A DNA stretch of 64,000 bases from assembly GCA_963675135.1 (NCBI GenBank), contig OY776120.1, forward strand, positions 27,060,001 through 27,124,000. The letters run 5' to 3'. The notes beneath the pieces are model-generated. The model did not search any database. It worked only from the letters and a program-made list of their open reading frames with translations, and was not told the DNA's origin. The stretch is from Galeopsis tetrahit. Lineage: Eukaryota > Streptophyta > Magnoliopsida > Lamiales > Lamiaceae. The translations under genes and the position numbers were made by a program. Positions 53,501-64,000 of this stretch are shown here, piece after piece; within the stretch, counting starts at the first letter, position 1, and each line of letters opens with the position of its first letter.

Positions 53501-55322
53501 CTTCACAGACTGCAACATCCATTGAGGAACAGTCAGGAAAGTTGGACACTTTGGTCAGGGAAGTTGGAAAAGCTCATGCTGAAACCACTGATGCTCTAGA
53601 TGGTCAAGGGAGGACTCTAGCCTCAGTTGAAATGAGGCTTACAGGCTCTGAGGAAGTGGTATTTCCAACTCTGGATTCTAGGATCAGTGGAGTTGAGACA
53701 GGTCTGCAAACAGTCTCCACTGAAGTTACAAAGGCAAAGGAGACAATGACCAAGTTTACAAAAATAGTGAAGAAAGAGCAGAAAAGCCTGAAAGAAAGCT
53801 ACAAGCATAATGTGCTAGCTTTAAAAAGAACAATCAAGGATGCCTTGAGGTAAAGAACAGCAGCTCAGAGAAAGAAGGCTGAAGAACTGAAAGCTGCAAT
53901 GGTGAAGGAGGCTGCTGAAAAGTTCACTGTTGAACTTATGGCCAAGGTCTCTGATCAGGTTGTGACCAACCTTACTGACCTGCTGCAGGCCAAACTGGAT
54001 CAGACCCTGAAGGCCACATTGGATGAAATAGTTGCCCAGAAAATGAAGCTTGTACATGCTTTCCTCAGCATGGCAGATGATAAAATGCAGAACATTCATG
54101 ATGAGAATGTCTATCTACTACAAGAAATGAAGTCCGTCAACTATTCTCAAACTCATCTCTCTGTCACTATGAGTGAACTGAAGCCCCAATGTTTTGATCA
54201 TGCCAAAAAGGGGGAAAGAGAGCGAGCTATAGCAAAAGGAACCTTGAAAATAGGTGAGCCCAAGGCAAAGGACAAACAGGCTGAAGAAGAAGAGAGAGTG
54301 GAGGATATTGGAAAGGGCAAAGGTCAGATAAATTTTGAGGATTTAACTGGGGAAGAACAGATACAGATTGCAGTGAAGAAGTCCATGGCTTCTGTCATTG
54401 AAGATCAGGCCAGATGGGAGCAGAGACCTGGAGGGGAATCTGCAGGCTTAGACCCCAAGGACAAGGTGATTGAAGTAAGGGGGAAGGTTGCTAAAGTCAC
54501 TGAAAGAAAAAGAAAGGAGAAAACCTTCACTGAGTTCCCAACAAGCCTGACATTGCCCTCTGAGTTCCAAGCTGAAGAGGTAACTCAAGTCAGAAAATTA
54601 AAAAGGTTGAAGAGAGCAGTCAAGTTGCCTGAAATCCAGGAAGAAGAGGAAGAAGAAGAGATAGAGGACAAGGAGCCTGAAGTGAAACTGCCCAAGCTTG
54701 CTGATGATCCCTCAAAGTTGTTTGAAGAGGGATTTGGCAAAGATCCAGAGACTCGGGAGAAGTTAGCTCTTTAGATAGCTAAGGAAAAGATGGATCAGTT
54801 GGTTGAGGCCAACAGAGCTAGGGATGAGAGAAGGGAAAACTTCAAAGCCCCAAGAAGGAGGGCCTCCTCCAGAAAATTGAAGCCCCAATTGCTTCAGAGA
54901 TGGGATACCCAATACCCTCACCATAACAAATGGGTGCCCATTCAACTGAATGATGCATGGGAGGAAGCTAAGAGGAGGTTTGTCTATGACTTCTATGTCA
55001 TAGGCAAATGGCTTGGAGAGAATGTTGAAGAGATATTTTCCCAGTTCATGTTTGACAACTACAGAGAGTTGTACCAGAAGCTGTTTGCAGCAGCTGACAT
55101 TGCCAGGGTAGAGTTCAAAGCATTAGGCTCATCCTATACATGCCTCCCAAGTTTAGTGGGAACTTGATTGATGAAGGGAAGATCTTGGAGGAGTTCATTT
55201 CCATTATGAAGATGGAAAAGATGAAGCTGGGTCCCAAAGGCACAAATCGGGAGATTTGGGAACTGAAAAAGAGAGTATGGGCTCAGTATGGGATTGCTCC
55301 TCAAGAGGATGGTTATTTCTGA
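50513..55322 (+). pseudogene. ORF3 of element D, multiply broken
   Basis: It starts MAPKLKREELVNFND at 50513, then a one-base frameshift leads to LDIDFTYLSNINSLWFEKI. Further breaks lie near 50916, 51260, 51480, 51790, 52027, 52210, 52798, 53851, 54772 and 55130. Despite this the N-terminal domain (FAPL-like tract, DSAEKGIKFDWKTFILGKMM), coiled coil, second UIM-like motif (EEQIQIAVKKSMAS at about 54350-54394) and C-terminal domain (WVPIQLNDAWEEAKRRFVY, LKKRVWAQYG) are well kept. The first UIM-like position is degenerate (FREIRQAS). The middle has decayed far more than the two ends. Confidence 0.88.
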
Positions 55323-55623
55323 AGAATAAGTTTTTCTTTCCCTTATCTACCTTAACTTGTTGTTTCTCTATTTTGTTGTTTTAAATTTCTGCATAGTTTA
55401 GTCCTTGCATTTTCAGCACTGTAATGATTAATGATATATATCAAAGGACTGTTATTTTCAACAGAGATAACAACTCATTATCTCAACTATCCTGACATAA
55501 CCTATATACTTGATTTATTATTGTGCTAACAGTTTATTTCAGGAAAATTGATCAGACCATCCTTCCTGAAGAATAACTTAGTATAAGTCAAGTTTCCTTT
55601 TGTAAATAGGTTTTGGCATCATC
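55323..55623 (+). other. Non-coding 3' region of element D before the PPT
   Basis: No gene. An AT-rich stretch corresponding to the 3' UTR of ORF3, ending GGTTTTGGCATCATC just before the PPT. Confidence 0.7.
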
Positions 55624-55637
55624 AAAAAGGGGGAAAT
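55624..55637 (+). other. Polypurine tract of element D
   Basis: AAAAAGGGGGAAAT immediately before TGTTGGG of the 3' LTR. Confidence 0.9.
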
Positions 55638-56589
55638 TGTTGGGAAATGAATTGATTTTGATTAAGATACCAAAACCCCCTGAATGATGATGGTCAGATT
55701 AGTTGAGATAGATAGAAAGGTGCATCAGTCTAGTTGTCTCAGGATAGTTGAGACTGTAACAATGCCTAAGTCAAATCTCAGAATTATTGGGATATGTTAG
55801 TGTTCAGGTTAGTTGTCCAAAGCTGAAAATGTTAGGCAGCTTGTTTTGTCTAAGTCAAATTAGGACAAGTCTGCTGAATGAACAGAGACAAGTATGCTAA
55901 AGAGGACAACATGGCTGAATGATCAAGATGAAAACCTAAACTACATGCACTGATAAGAGCAGTATCAGATCAGTTTGAAGTCTTGATGATCAAGAGCATT
56001 GAATTATGTTTCTCCTGAAGACAAACTTAATGAAGCATTAATGCTCTAAAGCCTGAGCAAGCAGTAAAGACTTAGAGGAATTAAAGACTGATGAGCTTTG
56101 AATGAATGAAAGAACATTCCACTTAGAGGAGAAAAGATCAGAGTACTTGTCCCATCTGACCGTTGGAAGAGTACAAATCTGCCACAATCAACATTGGGAA
56201 ATGTGCAAGTTTGGAAGCTGACACAAGTCATCTCAGCCGCATTTTTCAGAAGTCAACACATTCATTCAAGCAACCATTGAAGAACCTTCTTACACAGTGG
56301 ATAATAGAAGGTTGGTCTCCTAGCCGTTTCAATGGAGCTGCAAATAGACAATTTGAAAGCCTATCTCTCCAACGGATAGTTGATCAAATTGTTCTATAAA
56401 TTCAGAAGTGATCCAAGGATTCAAGTATCCAACTATCTGCTATCAAACTACTATCAAGCATTCAAGGAAACCAAAAGCTTTCTATTACAATCCCAAGTTT
56501 CCTGATCACTTCAAAAGCAAAGCCACTTGTAATATCCCAAGCTTGGTACTGAGATATCCTAAGCCTTTACACTGTACTTATTGTGAAGG
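55638..56589 (+). repeat. 3' LTR of element D, cut by element H
   Basis: Collinear with 27816-28710 and very similar to it, but containing an extra segment of about 53 bp (around 56190-56243). It stops at GTGAAGG, where element H begins. The remainder of the LTR lies beyond H, outside the window. Confidence 0.9.
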
Positions 56590-58340
56590 TGACTTGGTTC
56601 GAATTTTTGCACTTTTTACAACTATACGATCCCCACAAGCGTATGGGTTCGTTAGTAGTATGATAAGTATACCAAGTAGAATTTCGTTCCAATGATTTAA
56701 TTGAGTGAGAATGAGTCCCTAAAGTTGCAAGTTATCATGCTATTGTAGTAACTAAATGATTATGTTTGGATTTTCGGGAATAAGCACAAAAACTATTAAA
56801 CTAAATTAACTAAAGTGATGAGAACTAGTGACAATAAATAACAAGCTATCTAACTTTCGATTGACAGTGCAAGAGAGGGGTATTGCCTCGGGTGTTTCCG
56901 TTTTGTGAGCAATTAAGTGAACCAATTCCATGATTTTACTACGAATTTGGGTCAAGCTAAAGGCTATCACAAATGTGTGCAAACCCCCTCGAAAGGCATA
57001 GGTAAACATCGTGCATTGATTAGCAATTATAGGATCTAACCAAATACCATAAGCTCCTAAGATAGTGTTGCATAAGCACTTTCAACACGGTTACTAATGC
57101 TTATGAAACGCCCTCTCACCAAACTCCTAGACGACCTTTATTTGTTTAGTGTCTAAGGTTGTCGGTCTAGCCATTAACACCCCTCTCGGGTGAGCTAATT
57201 ACTAATTAACTTATATTCAATTGATCAAAGCTCACACTCACACTCCCAATCATGCTACCCAACTCTCGTTGCAATAAACATAATCGAACATGCTTGCTAA
57301 TAGGGTTGATCAACCAAATGAATCATCAAAATTACAACACTAGAAACATAAACACCCAAATCCTAAGCTAATCATGCAATTAATCCATAATTACACTAAA
57401 CACCCATCAAAACATTCACACCCAAGACAATAAGAGCTTATCCCATGGTTTTAGAAGAGAATCCAATGGCTACAACAACAATTATCATCAAACTCATAGT
57501 ATAATAGCAATAGAAATGAGAATTTAAGAAAATACCAAATTGAATTGCAAAATAGAGTAATATCACCTTGATCATGGAATTGTAGCTACAAAACGAGGTA
57601 ATAGACGATGCCCGATGATAATCGTAGCTTGATTCTAAGTAAAAACCACTATTCTATCTAATCTAATAAAGAATCTAAACTAAAAATGAAGAACACCTAC
57701 AACTATGTGAATGTGTGTGTGGAATTGCTTGTAAAAGGAGTAAGACTCTTTCTAAAACTCAAATTGGAGCTATTTATAGTTGGGGTAGAAGTCTTGAATT
57801 AATTTTGCAATTAGGCCCTTGAAATATGGAGAAAAATGGCTAAAAATCCCGAAAATGGGTCCACCCGGCCGGGCGGGCAAGTTGTTTACGCGAAATGGGC
57901 TGGAACAGGTGGCCCGGCCGGGCCAAAACTTCGTAAGTTGATTTTGGCCAAAAATACACACAGGGGTGAACTTATCAAAAAGGTGGGTGCAGGTCACTGG
58001 CCGGGCGGGTCGGCCCGGTCGGGCGGATACTTCGGCCCAGATTTCGTCCTCTGTCTTCGTCCCTTCATATCTCTAGCTTCCGAACTCCGATTGACTTGAT
58101 TCTTTTTTTCATTCCACTCCATTTTTCGAGACGAATCCAATGGTGCAATCCTCTCTTCAGTAAAGTGTAGTATGGTCGGTGTTTTGCTTTCAAAATACAT
58201 CGTTTTTCCTACAAAATCGACAAAATACTACATTTCTCTTATTTTGACCAAAACAATGATAAACAACCAATAAGTCAATGAAATAAACATCAAATGAGCT
58301 TCAAATATGCATCTAAATCGTGTAAATTCCACCTGAATCA
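56590..58340 (-). repeat. 3' LTR of element H (1751 bp)
   Basis: The boundaries are TGACTTGG on the left and CCTGAATCA on the right (+ strand), giving TG...CA ends on both strands, with a PPT alongside. A TATAAATA box (minus) lies at 57771-57778. A cluster of GC-rich CCCGGCCGGGC-like boxes occupies 57860-58025 in otherwise AT-rich DNA. No coding sequence is present. Confidence 0.75.
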
Positions 58341-58356
58341 ACTCCCCCAAACTTAA
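58341..58356 (-). other. Polypurine tract of element H
   Basis: On the minus strand TTTAAGTTTGGGGGAGT runs into the LTR start TGATTCAGG. This G-rich form is usual in Athila/Tat elements. Confidence 0.7.
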
Positions 58357-59367
58357 AGTGTTTGCTCGTCCTCGAGCAACGAAAGAATTACAACATGAGG
58401 GTGAAATTTACAACTAGATGATCAATGAAAGATCCCACGTATCAAATGACATGAAATGAATTCTTCTTCCTCGAGATACATTCTCAAATATGATCACAAG
58501 TTCAATATTGAAGATCCAACTAATTACCCCCACATGCTCAACACACAACAACAAGTGATGGTGATGAAAATATCAAAATGTTCAAGTTCAACTCCCTAGA
58601 TATAGTATTTCTCTCAAACACTCAAACAAATTAAGGACAATAAGCACTCATCAATCAAATCATGCATTGCAATTGCCATAAGCTTGCTCAAGCTCTACCA
58701 TCTTTCCACCACAAACATGTTCAACTATGAGATCAATAGGTCTTAACCAAGGACGTAACATTGGCTCTTTGGACGGGGTATGATGAATATGGAAGAAGTG
58801 ACTCGTCTAGTGGAGAACGAAAGTTGTTATTCAACAATTTAAGCTCGTGCTCTTAAGGTTTACAACCTTCATTCTCACGTTTCATATAAGTTCTTCAAAT
58901 GCATTCATCTCCTCGTCTTTTTATAGCCAAGTTATTTTCTTTTCAAGCTCTTGGGGCTCATTGTCCCTCTTTTCTTTCTCAATTTTTTTTTTCTATTCAC
59001 TTCCATCTTTTTATTTCTTTTCACAACTTTGCCAATTTTTCTCTTCAAACCAAAGGTACTTAAGCATATGTTTGACCACTTTCCTTTTATTCTCCACTAG
59101 ATTGGGATATCAAAGGCTTAAAAGGCTAAGTGGTTAAACATTGTAGGTTGCCAAGAGAATGGGAAGTCAAGCTCAAACGGGCTAGCTACGGAAGATTACT
59201 TCGGTTATTGGGAAAAATTTGGCTAAGTGACTTGTAATACGAAAGATGGCCTACATCATATCTCAAAGTATCACACAATCATGATCTCAAGCAAGAACTT
59301 GGGCAAGTTCTAGAAAAGCAAGCAACGAATTGATCCACTCAAAAATGAAATAACCGGATTAATGCTC
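58357..59367 (-). other. Non-coding 3' internal region of element H, left part
   Basis: No reading frame or gag/pol domain is recognisable on either strand. It contains the phrase TTTGCTCGTCCTCGAGCAA near the PPT, a sequence I associate with the non-coding ends of plant gypsy elements. A pyrimidine-rich stretch lies at 58930-59030. Confidence 0.6.
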
Positions 59368-61169
59368 TGTTGGGAATAAAATGACATATGTTTTGATTAA
59401 ATACCAAAACCCCCTGAGACATGCCTAAGTCAAGATAATTGTGTTCTAAGTATGTTAGAACACATAGCATAAGGCTAGATGAGAAGCTGATATGTTAGGC
59501 AGCTCTTAGATGATTAGATGCACATTGTGAGGGGGAACCTATGCTTTGAAGATGATCAAGATCAAGTCCCCTCAAGGCTCAAATTCTGGTACAATCACTA
59601 AGGCCAAGCATACTCTATTGAAAAACCAAATGCCTTGATCAGGAGAGTTGTTCAGAGAAGTTGTCTCTATGCAAGAACAAGGTTGTAAAGCTCAAAAGGA
59701 CAAGTTTACTCAAATGCACTGATCAGGAGAGTTGTCCAGAGAGGTTAACTCTGTGCAAAAACAAAAGCTCTAAAGCTCAAAGGCCAAGTATGCTGATCAG
59801 GAGAGTTGTCCAGAAGAGTTGTCTCAGCAAAATTGAACCAGAACAAATGCTCTAGTGCTTGAAGGTCAACTATGCTGAAGAAAAGATGACAACTACACCC
59901 TAAAAGACTTCACTATATCATGCTGAGATCAATTCCAAGTGAAGCAAAGGGAAAGAGCCAAGTCATCTGAAGAAGAGCAAGCCAACCATGCTGATAAGCA
60001 AAATCTGCTGATAGTGATAAGCAGAGTTGTCCATTTGATAAGGAATGTTGTCCTATCATTGGATCAACCTTCAAAAGCCATGTCCAAGTCTTAACAAGAA
60101 GTCAAACATTGGGAAGAGTGTTGCAGAATGAAGACAAAGTCTTAACAGCCGTTTATTACCCAAATAAGGACATGTCACTATCAAGAATCTGTCTTCTAGT
60201 TTGAAGAACTCAAGGAAGACATTTATAGCAATTTGGGGCTGCCTCTCCAACGGGAAAATCCTCAAATTTGTCTATAAATACAAGAAGTGTGAAGGCCATT
60301 TGAAGCATCCATTCTACATCCAACTGAACAATCATTCTGAAGCTTCAAAGTCCTCAAAAGACATTCTTAGTCTTAAAACACTTCTTCTAAGCTGAACTCA
60401 CTGTATATCCATACAAAGCTTAGAGAGATATCCTAATCCTTATACACTGATCTTCATTTTAAAGGATATCTCATCAGTTGGAACCTTACTTCAACCCTTA
60501 CCCCTTTCAAGTGAGAAAGTTGTAGTAGTAGAAGTGGTAGGAACTGACTGTTGAGAGAAGAACAGTTCAGTTCTGAGTTGAGAAGAGGGTACTAGGACTC
60601 TAGACATCCTAGGGATTAATTCACCAAGGAGTGGTGTTATTGATCAAGTGCACCTTGGCACTATAAAACAAGTTAATTCCAAGAGTGAAGGAATTATCCT
60701 GTTAAATCAGGGAAAGTGGATGTAGGAGCTTGAGTCTCTGAACCACTATAAACTCCTGTGTTGATTTGCTTTACAAGTACTTACATTCATTCAACACTGC
60801 ACACAAAACTGATCTTTCAAATGATACATATTCAAAGACTGTGCAAAAACTGTATTGGACAAATTCCCTGAAACTAAACTGGATTGCATTCTATTGATTA
60901 AGTGATTTCAGAAACTAAAGGAGTCTAAACTTAAAGGGCCAACCACTATTCCGCACATATAACTCCACTAGATAGTTATTCAACTAAGTACTCAATAGTA
61001 CTTAGTAGTTTGATTATCTTAGAAGAGTTAATCATCTTCAGCAGAGTTGTCCAAGACAACCTTGCTGAGCTCTGGTTTGATCAAAAGTTGAAAAGAATTG
61101 CTTACAAGTGTATTCCCCCCCCCCCCCCCCCTCCCCTAAACTTGTTATATACTCCTTTCAGGACCAACA
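59368..61169 (+). mobile_element. Element I: solo LTR of the SIRE family (B-like), + orientation
   Basis: 1802 bp from TGTTGGG to CCAACA, flanked by a perfect 5 bp target duplication TGCTC (59363-59367 and 61170-61174). There is no PBS or PPT. It is closely similar to the LTRs of element B in reverse. A TATAAATA box lies at 60273-60280, U3 tandem repeats at 59636-59835, and a hairpin region with a 16-base C-run near 61115-61131. It is a textbook solo LTR from recombination between two LTRs. Confidence 0.93.
59636..59835 (+). repeat. U3 tandem repeat in LTR I
   Basis: Two and a half imperfect copies of a 74-84 bp unit start at 59636, 59720 and 59794, each opening TGATCAGGAGAGTTGT. The same array occurs inverted in both LTRs of B (about 30897-31090 and 44440-44635). 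Upstream position and repetition suggest an enhancer, which is inference. Confidence 0.75.
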
Positions 61170-61174
61170 TGCTC

Positions 61175-61908
61175 GGTTCAAAGCTCAACTCTCACCGGTT
61201 CATTCAAAACTCAAACATTCATCAATCATCACCACACATTCCTCATTGTGCATGTAAAACATCCATAGGCAACAAGATGGCAACAACAAAAACAAGATGA
61301 TTAATTCCAATCATGTACACATTCAAGGAATCAAATTCACAACACATCATTATCAAATGTGTCCCAATGATCATTAAAGCTCAAATTTCACACATACACA
61401 AGAGTACACATTGGTGTCAATAGAAATGTAAAACGAACATACCCCCCCCCCCCCCCAAACTTTTTCATTGCTAAGAAATTAAAAGTTTGGAAAAATAGTT
61501 TTGCAATGATATTGACACCAAGTGCTAACCATACAAATCTACACACATGGGCCACTATCCCAACAATTAAAAACAAGAGTAGCTAAGCAATCAATATTAT
61601 GAATAAGAATATAAATTCCACTACCCCCCAAACTTAGTAATTGCTATGAAATTCCTAAGAATTGGGGTGGGCGTACCTCTTACGATTGTTATAGCTACAC
61701 CTTCTTCGAAGCACAAGGTTCCACTTTCGATCTCCAATCGTCTATTCGATCCAAGCTTCTTCAACTAACATCCAAAACTCACAAACACATCAAACTACAC
61801 TAACAAAGAAAATAAAATGAACGAGAAATGAAATAAAGCAAGTAAAAATGGGTTGCCTCCCATTTAGCGCTAAGTTTAACGTCATATGCCGGACGGAACT
61901 TAACAAGT
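61175..61908 (-). other. Non-coding internal region of element H, right part
   Basis: No gene. It carries two related blocks with CCCCCCAAACTT followed by ATTGCTA (61442-61475 and 61624-61650), and GGGTTGCCTCCCATTTAGCG near 61850, a phrase I associate with plant Athila/Tat-type non-coding DNA. Confidence 0.6.
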
Positions 61909-64000
61909 TCATACTTCTGTTTCTTTAAATGGAGGGTGATAGTGCTTGACATTGTGCTCATCGGTGATGAACACTTCGTCTTCCTCACTTTCCAACGCAA
62001 TGCCTCCTTCATAGGCCAATTTCTTCATGACCAACATTTTGCGTTCCTTGAGCTTAATCTTTCCAAGTACTTCCATCTCTCCCAAGGTGCACCATACCAC
62101 CTTATCTCCAATTTCAAAACCTTTTTCGATCTTTCTCTCCTTTAAACTCTTCATTTTCCCTTCTTCATCTTCACTATCCTCAAGGAACTTACCAAAACTC
62201 TTCTCCTTATAAAACTCCCCCAAACTTGAGTTTTGCTCAAGTTTGGGAGTTTGCTTCAATTTGTTATCATCTCCCGGATCTTTCAATGGGACTTTTGGTA
62301 ATGGCTCTTTCACATAAATGTCACATTCTTGGATGGATGGAGATTCCTTCTTTCTTGGGGAACTCTCAATTGAGCCATACTTGGAGAAAATCACTTTCTC
62401 TCCATTCACCTCCAATGTTACCTCTCCTTTTCTCAAATTGATGTTTGCTCCCCCCGTGGAAAGAAACGGCCTCCCAAGAATCAATGGGATATTTACATCT
62501 TCTTTCATATCTAACACCACGAAGTCGGCCGGAATGATGAACTTGTCAATCTTCACCAATACATCTTCAATGATCCCTTTAGGATGGGTGATGGAACGAT
62601 CCGCTAATTGGAGAGTAATTGATGTGGGCACTACTTCTCCAAGTCCCAAACGCTTGAAGATTGAAAGTGGCATCAAATTGATGCTAGCTCCCAAATCACA
62701 AAGAGGTTTCATCATGGGACCATCACCAATCTCACATGGGAGAGTGAAACTACCCGGATCCTTGAGCTTTTCGGGAGGAGTTCGTTGAAGGATAGCACTA
62801 CACTCCTCGGTCAAGTTGATCTTCTCATCATCCACTAGCTTCTTCTTGTTTGCTATTGCATCCTTTAGAAACTTCATGTAATGAGGTATTTGCTCTAAAG
62901 CATCCGAAAGTGGAAGATCAATGTGGATTTTCTTGAAAATATCTAAAAACTTTCCAAACTTTTCATCCATCTTCTTCATATATCTTCCCGGGTATGGAAG
63001 TGGCTCATATGTAATGGGCACCCCCCATTTATCACAAGGTACCTCAAGCCTCTTCTTTCTCAAATCTTTGGCAATTCTCCACTTTGGAATTCTTGGAGCA
63101 ACCTCTCCACTTCCAACTTTTTCTACCTCCTTCTTTTTTTCTTCCTCCCTTTCTTGTGCCTTCACCACTTCATTTTCTCCCACTTCACTTGACATTGAAG
63201 AAACTCCATATTGTTCACCACTTGAAATTGTAATAGCATTACAATGTTCACGTGGGTTTACCTCAGTATTTGAAGGTAATTTACCTTTTATATGTTGAGA
63301 TCCGATTGAAGATGCCAATTGTCCCATTTGGAATTCCATTGATTTTTTATTATTCATGAGTTGGGCAAGCATCAAGTCGGTCAATTTTTGGTTACTCATT
63401 AGTTGGGCAAGGATGGAGTCGGATGCTTCGAATTTCTTCTCACTTGTCTCAATTCTCTTCATGAGGAGTGCGAGAAGCTCATCCGTGGAGGACTTCCCTT
63501 CTCCACTTGGAAGTTTTGCTCCGGGATAAAATCCGGGAGGATATTGAATAGCACCTTTAGGATTGGAATATGACAAGTTCTCATTCCTCCGAAAATTCGG
63601 ATTTTGAGGAGTTTGGTATTGAGGGGATGGTCCCCCTTGTCCTTGAGATGATGAAGATTACCCTTGGAATCGGTTTTGAGGAGGAGCTTGATATCCTTGA
63701 CTACGATTTTGATATGGTGGTTGTCCTTGATATTGTCGATTCCCTTGAAAATTTTGTGGATATCCTTGTTGACCCATGTATTGCACTTCTTTCATATGTC
63801 CCATTTGAGGATCTTCTTGCACAAAGGATAAATGATTATCTCTTGTTTGAGATAAAACATTCACCTTTTCAATGAGTGTAGTCATCATTGTTTTTATGCT
63901 ATCATTAACATCCACTTGAGCTACCCGATTTTGTGCTCCACTGTCTACTCTCATCTTGAAAGTATTGCTTGATATCCCTTCTATTATGTCATTGATCTCC
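61909..64000 (-). pseudogene. Gag-protease of element H (Athila/Tat-like), partial, with one stop
   Basis: The reading frame enters from beyond 64000. It has a Gln/Pro-rich stretch (QGYPQNFQGNRQYQGQPPY), an in-frame TAA at 63658-63660, then continues to 61909. The gag tail has QMGQLASSIGSQ and GKLPSNTEVNPREHC. The aspartic protease has the Athila-style site LCDLGASINLMPLS near 62672-62703, ADFVVLDM and PLILGRPFLSTGGANINL. About 150 residues follow, ending FEIGDKVVWCTLGEMEVLGK and then HYHPPFKETEV, with no RT motif. The GDKVVW segment faintly recalls the C-terminal end of gypsy integrases, which would fit a large internal deletion, but this is weak. Confidence 0.8.

Larger units (their letters stand above)
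27816..56589 (+). mobile_element. Element D: old SIRE-type copia retrotransposon (+), interrupted by B and H
   Basis: The plus-strand element runs: 5' LTR 27816-29379, gag (29378-29577, then 44911-46446), pol 46449-49838, spacer, ORF3 50513-55322, PPT 55624-55637, and 3' LTR from 55638, cut at 56589 by element H. Five bases TATAT precede the 5' LTR; the matching copy lies outside the visible part. Element B sits in gag with TSD AAGGT. D lacks its PBS and the start of gag. Its proteins are clearly homologous to those of A and B but diverged, so D represents a separate, older lineage of the same family. Confidence 0.9.
56590..64000 (-). mobile_element. Element H: Athila/Tat-like Ty3-gypsy retrotransposon, 3' part, apparently without RT/INT
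   Basis: On the minus strand the visible order is gag-protease (from beyond 64000 to 61909), about 1.76 kb of non-coding sequence interrupted by solo LTR I, PPT, then 3' LTR (58340-56590). The LTR reads TGATTCAGG to CCAAGTCA. No reverse transcriptase, RNase H or integrase is found between the protease and the LTR, so this copy is non-autonomous, either by deletion or as a gag-protease family. The 5' LTR lies outside the window. Confidence 0.8.

Noticed and set aside
57836..58099. 87-codon + strand frame in the H LTR
   Set aside because: It lies in a non-coding LTR, arises from GC-rich repeats without stops, and resembles no protein I recognise.
1..64000. Search for a host gene between or beside the elements
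   Set aside because: Every stretch could be assigned to an LTR, internal region, spacer or short repeat. No exon-like frame outside retroelement proteins was convincing.

Overview
This 64 kb window is plant repeat DNA. It is built almost entirely of LTR retrotransposons nested inside one another, and no host gene is recognisable. The evidence for a plant, probably eudicot, genome is the SIRE/Maximus-type Ty1-copia elements (gag, then PR-INT-RT-RH, then a long extra ORF), primer-binding sites matching the 3' end of initiator tRNA-Met, TATAAATA boxes in the LTRs, an Athila/Tat-type Ty3-gypsy gag-protease and a tRNA-derived SINE. The species cannot be named from the sequence.

Nesting order, from insertion points and target-site duplications (TSDs). 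F, a Tnt1/Tork-like copia element on +, is oldest: its 5' LTR ends at 1527 and its gag starts at 25723. C, SIRE on - (1532-25682, TSD AATTG), sits at F's LTR/PBS junction. Solo LTR E (+, 3500-19890) sits in C's pol, and element A (SIRE, -, 4009-19100, TSD GTAGT) sits in E. A small SINE (21659-21777) sits in C's gag. To the right, G, a gypsy-type LTR plus PBS on + (from 26486), sits in F's gag. D (SIRE, +, from 27816) sits in G. B (SIRE, -, 29578-44905, TSD AAGGT) sits in D's gag. H, an Athila/Tat-like gypsy element on - (56590 to beyond 64000), sits in D's 3' LTR, and solo LTR I (+, 59368-61169, TSD TGCTC) sits in H.

A is the best-preserved SIRE copy. Its pol (1129 aa) and third ORF (1575 aa) are open, but its gag has an internal deletion. 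B keeps most of gag, but its ORF3 is broken and its pol C-terminus is lost. C and D are older and degenerate. The SIRE layout is LTR - PBS - gag - one stop codon - pol - spacer of about 0.7 kb - ORF3 - PPT - LTR.

The most interesting content is in these SIRE copies. ORF3 encodes a long, coiled-coil, apparently non-membrane protein with two matches to the ubiquitin-interacting motif, one of them kept in the divergent copy D. The spacer before ORF3 looks like a plant promoter/5' UTR and follows a second polypurine tract just after pol. Gag and pol are separated by a stop at the same place in every copy. Every LTR carries a hairpin with a homopolymer G/C loop near its end. A short motif (GRCAANTNTNCTGA and its reverse complement) is scattered through LTRs, spacers and coding regions. 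H appears to carry gag-protease with no RT or integrase before its 3' LTR. All substitution counts were made by eye.
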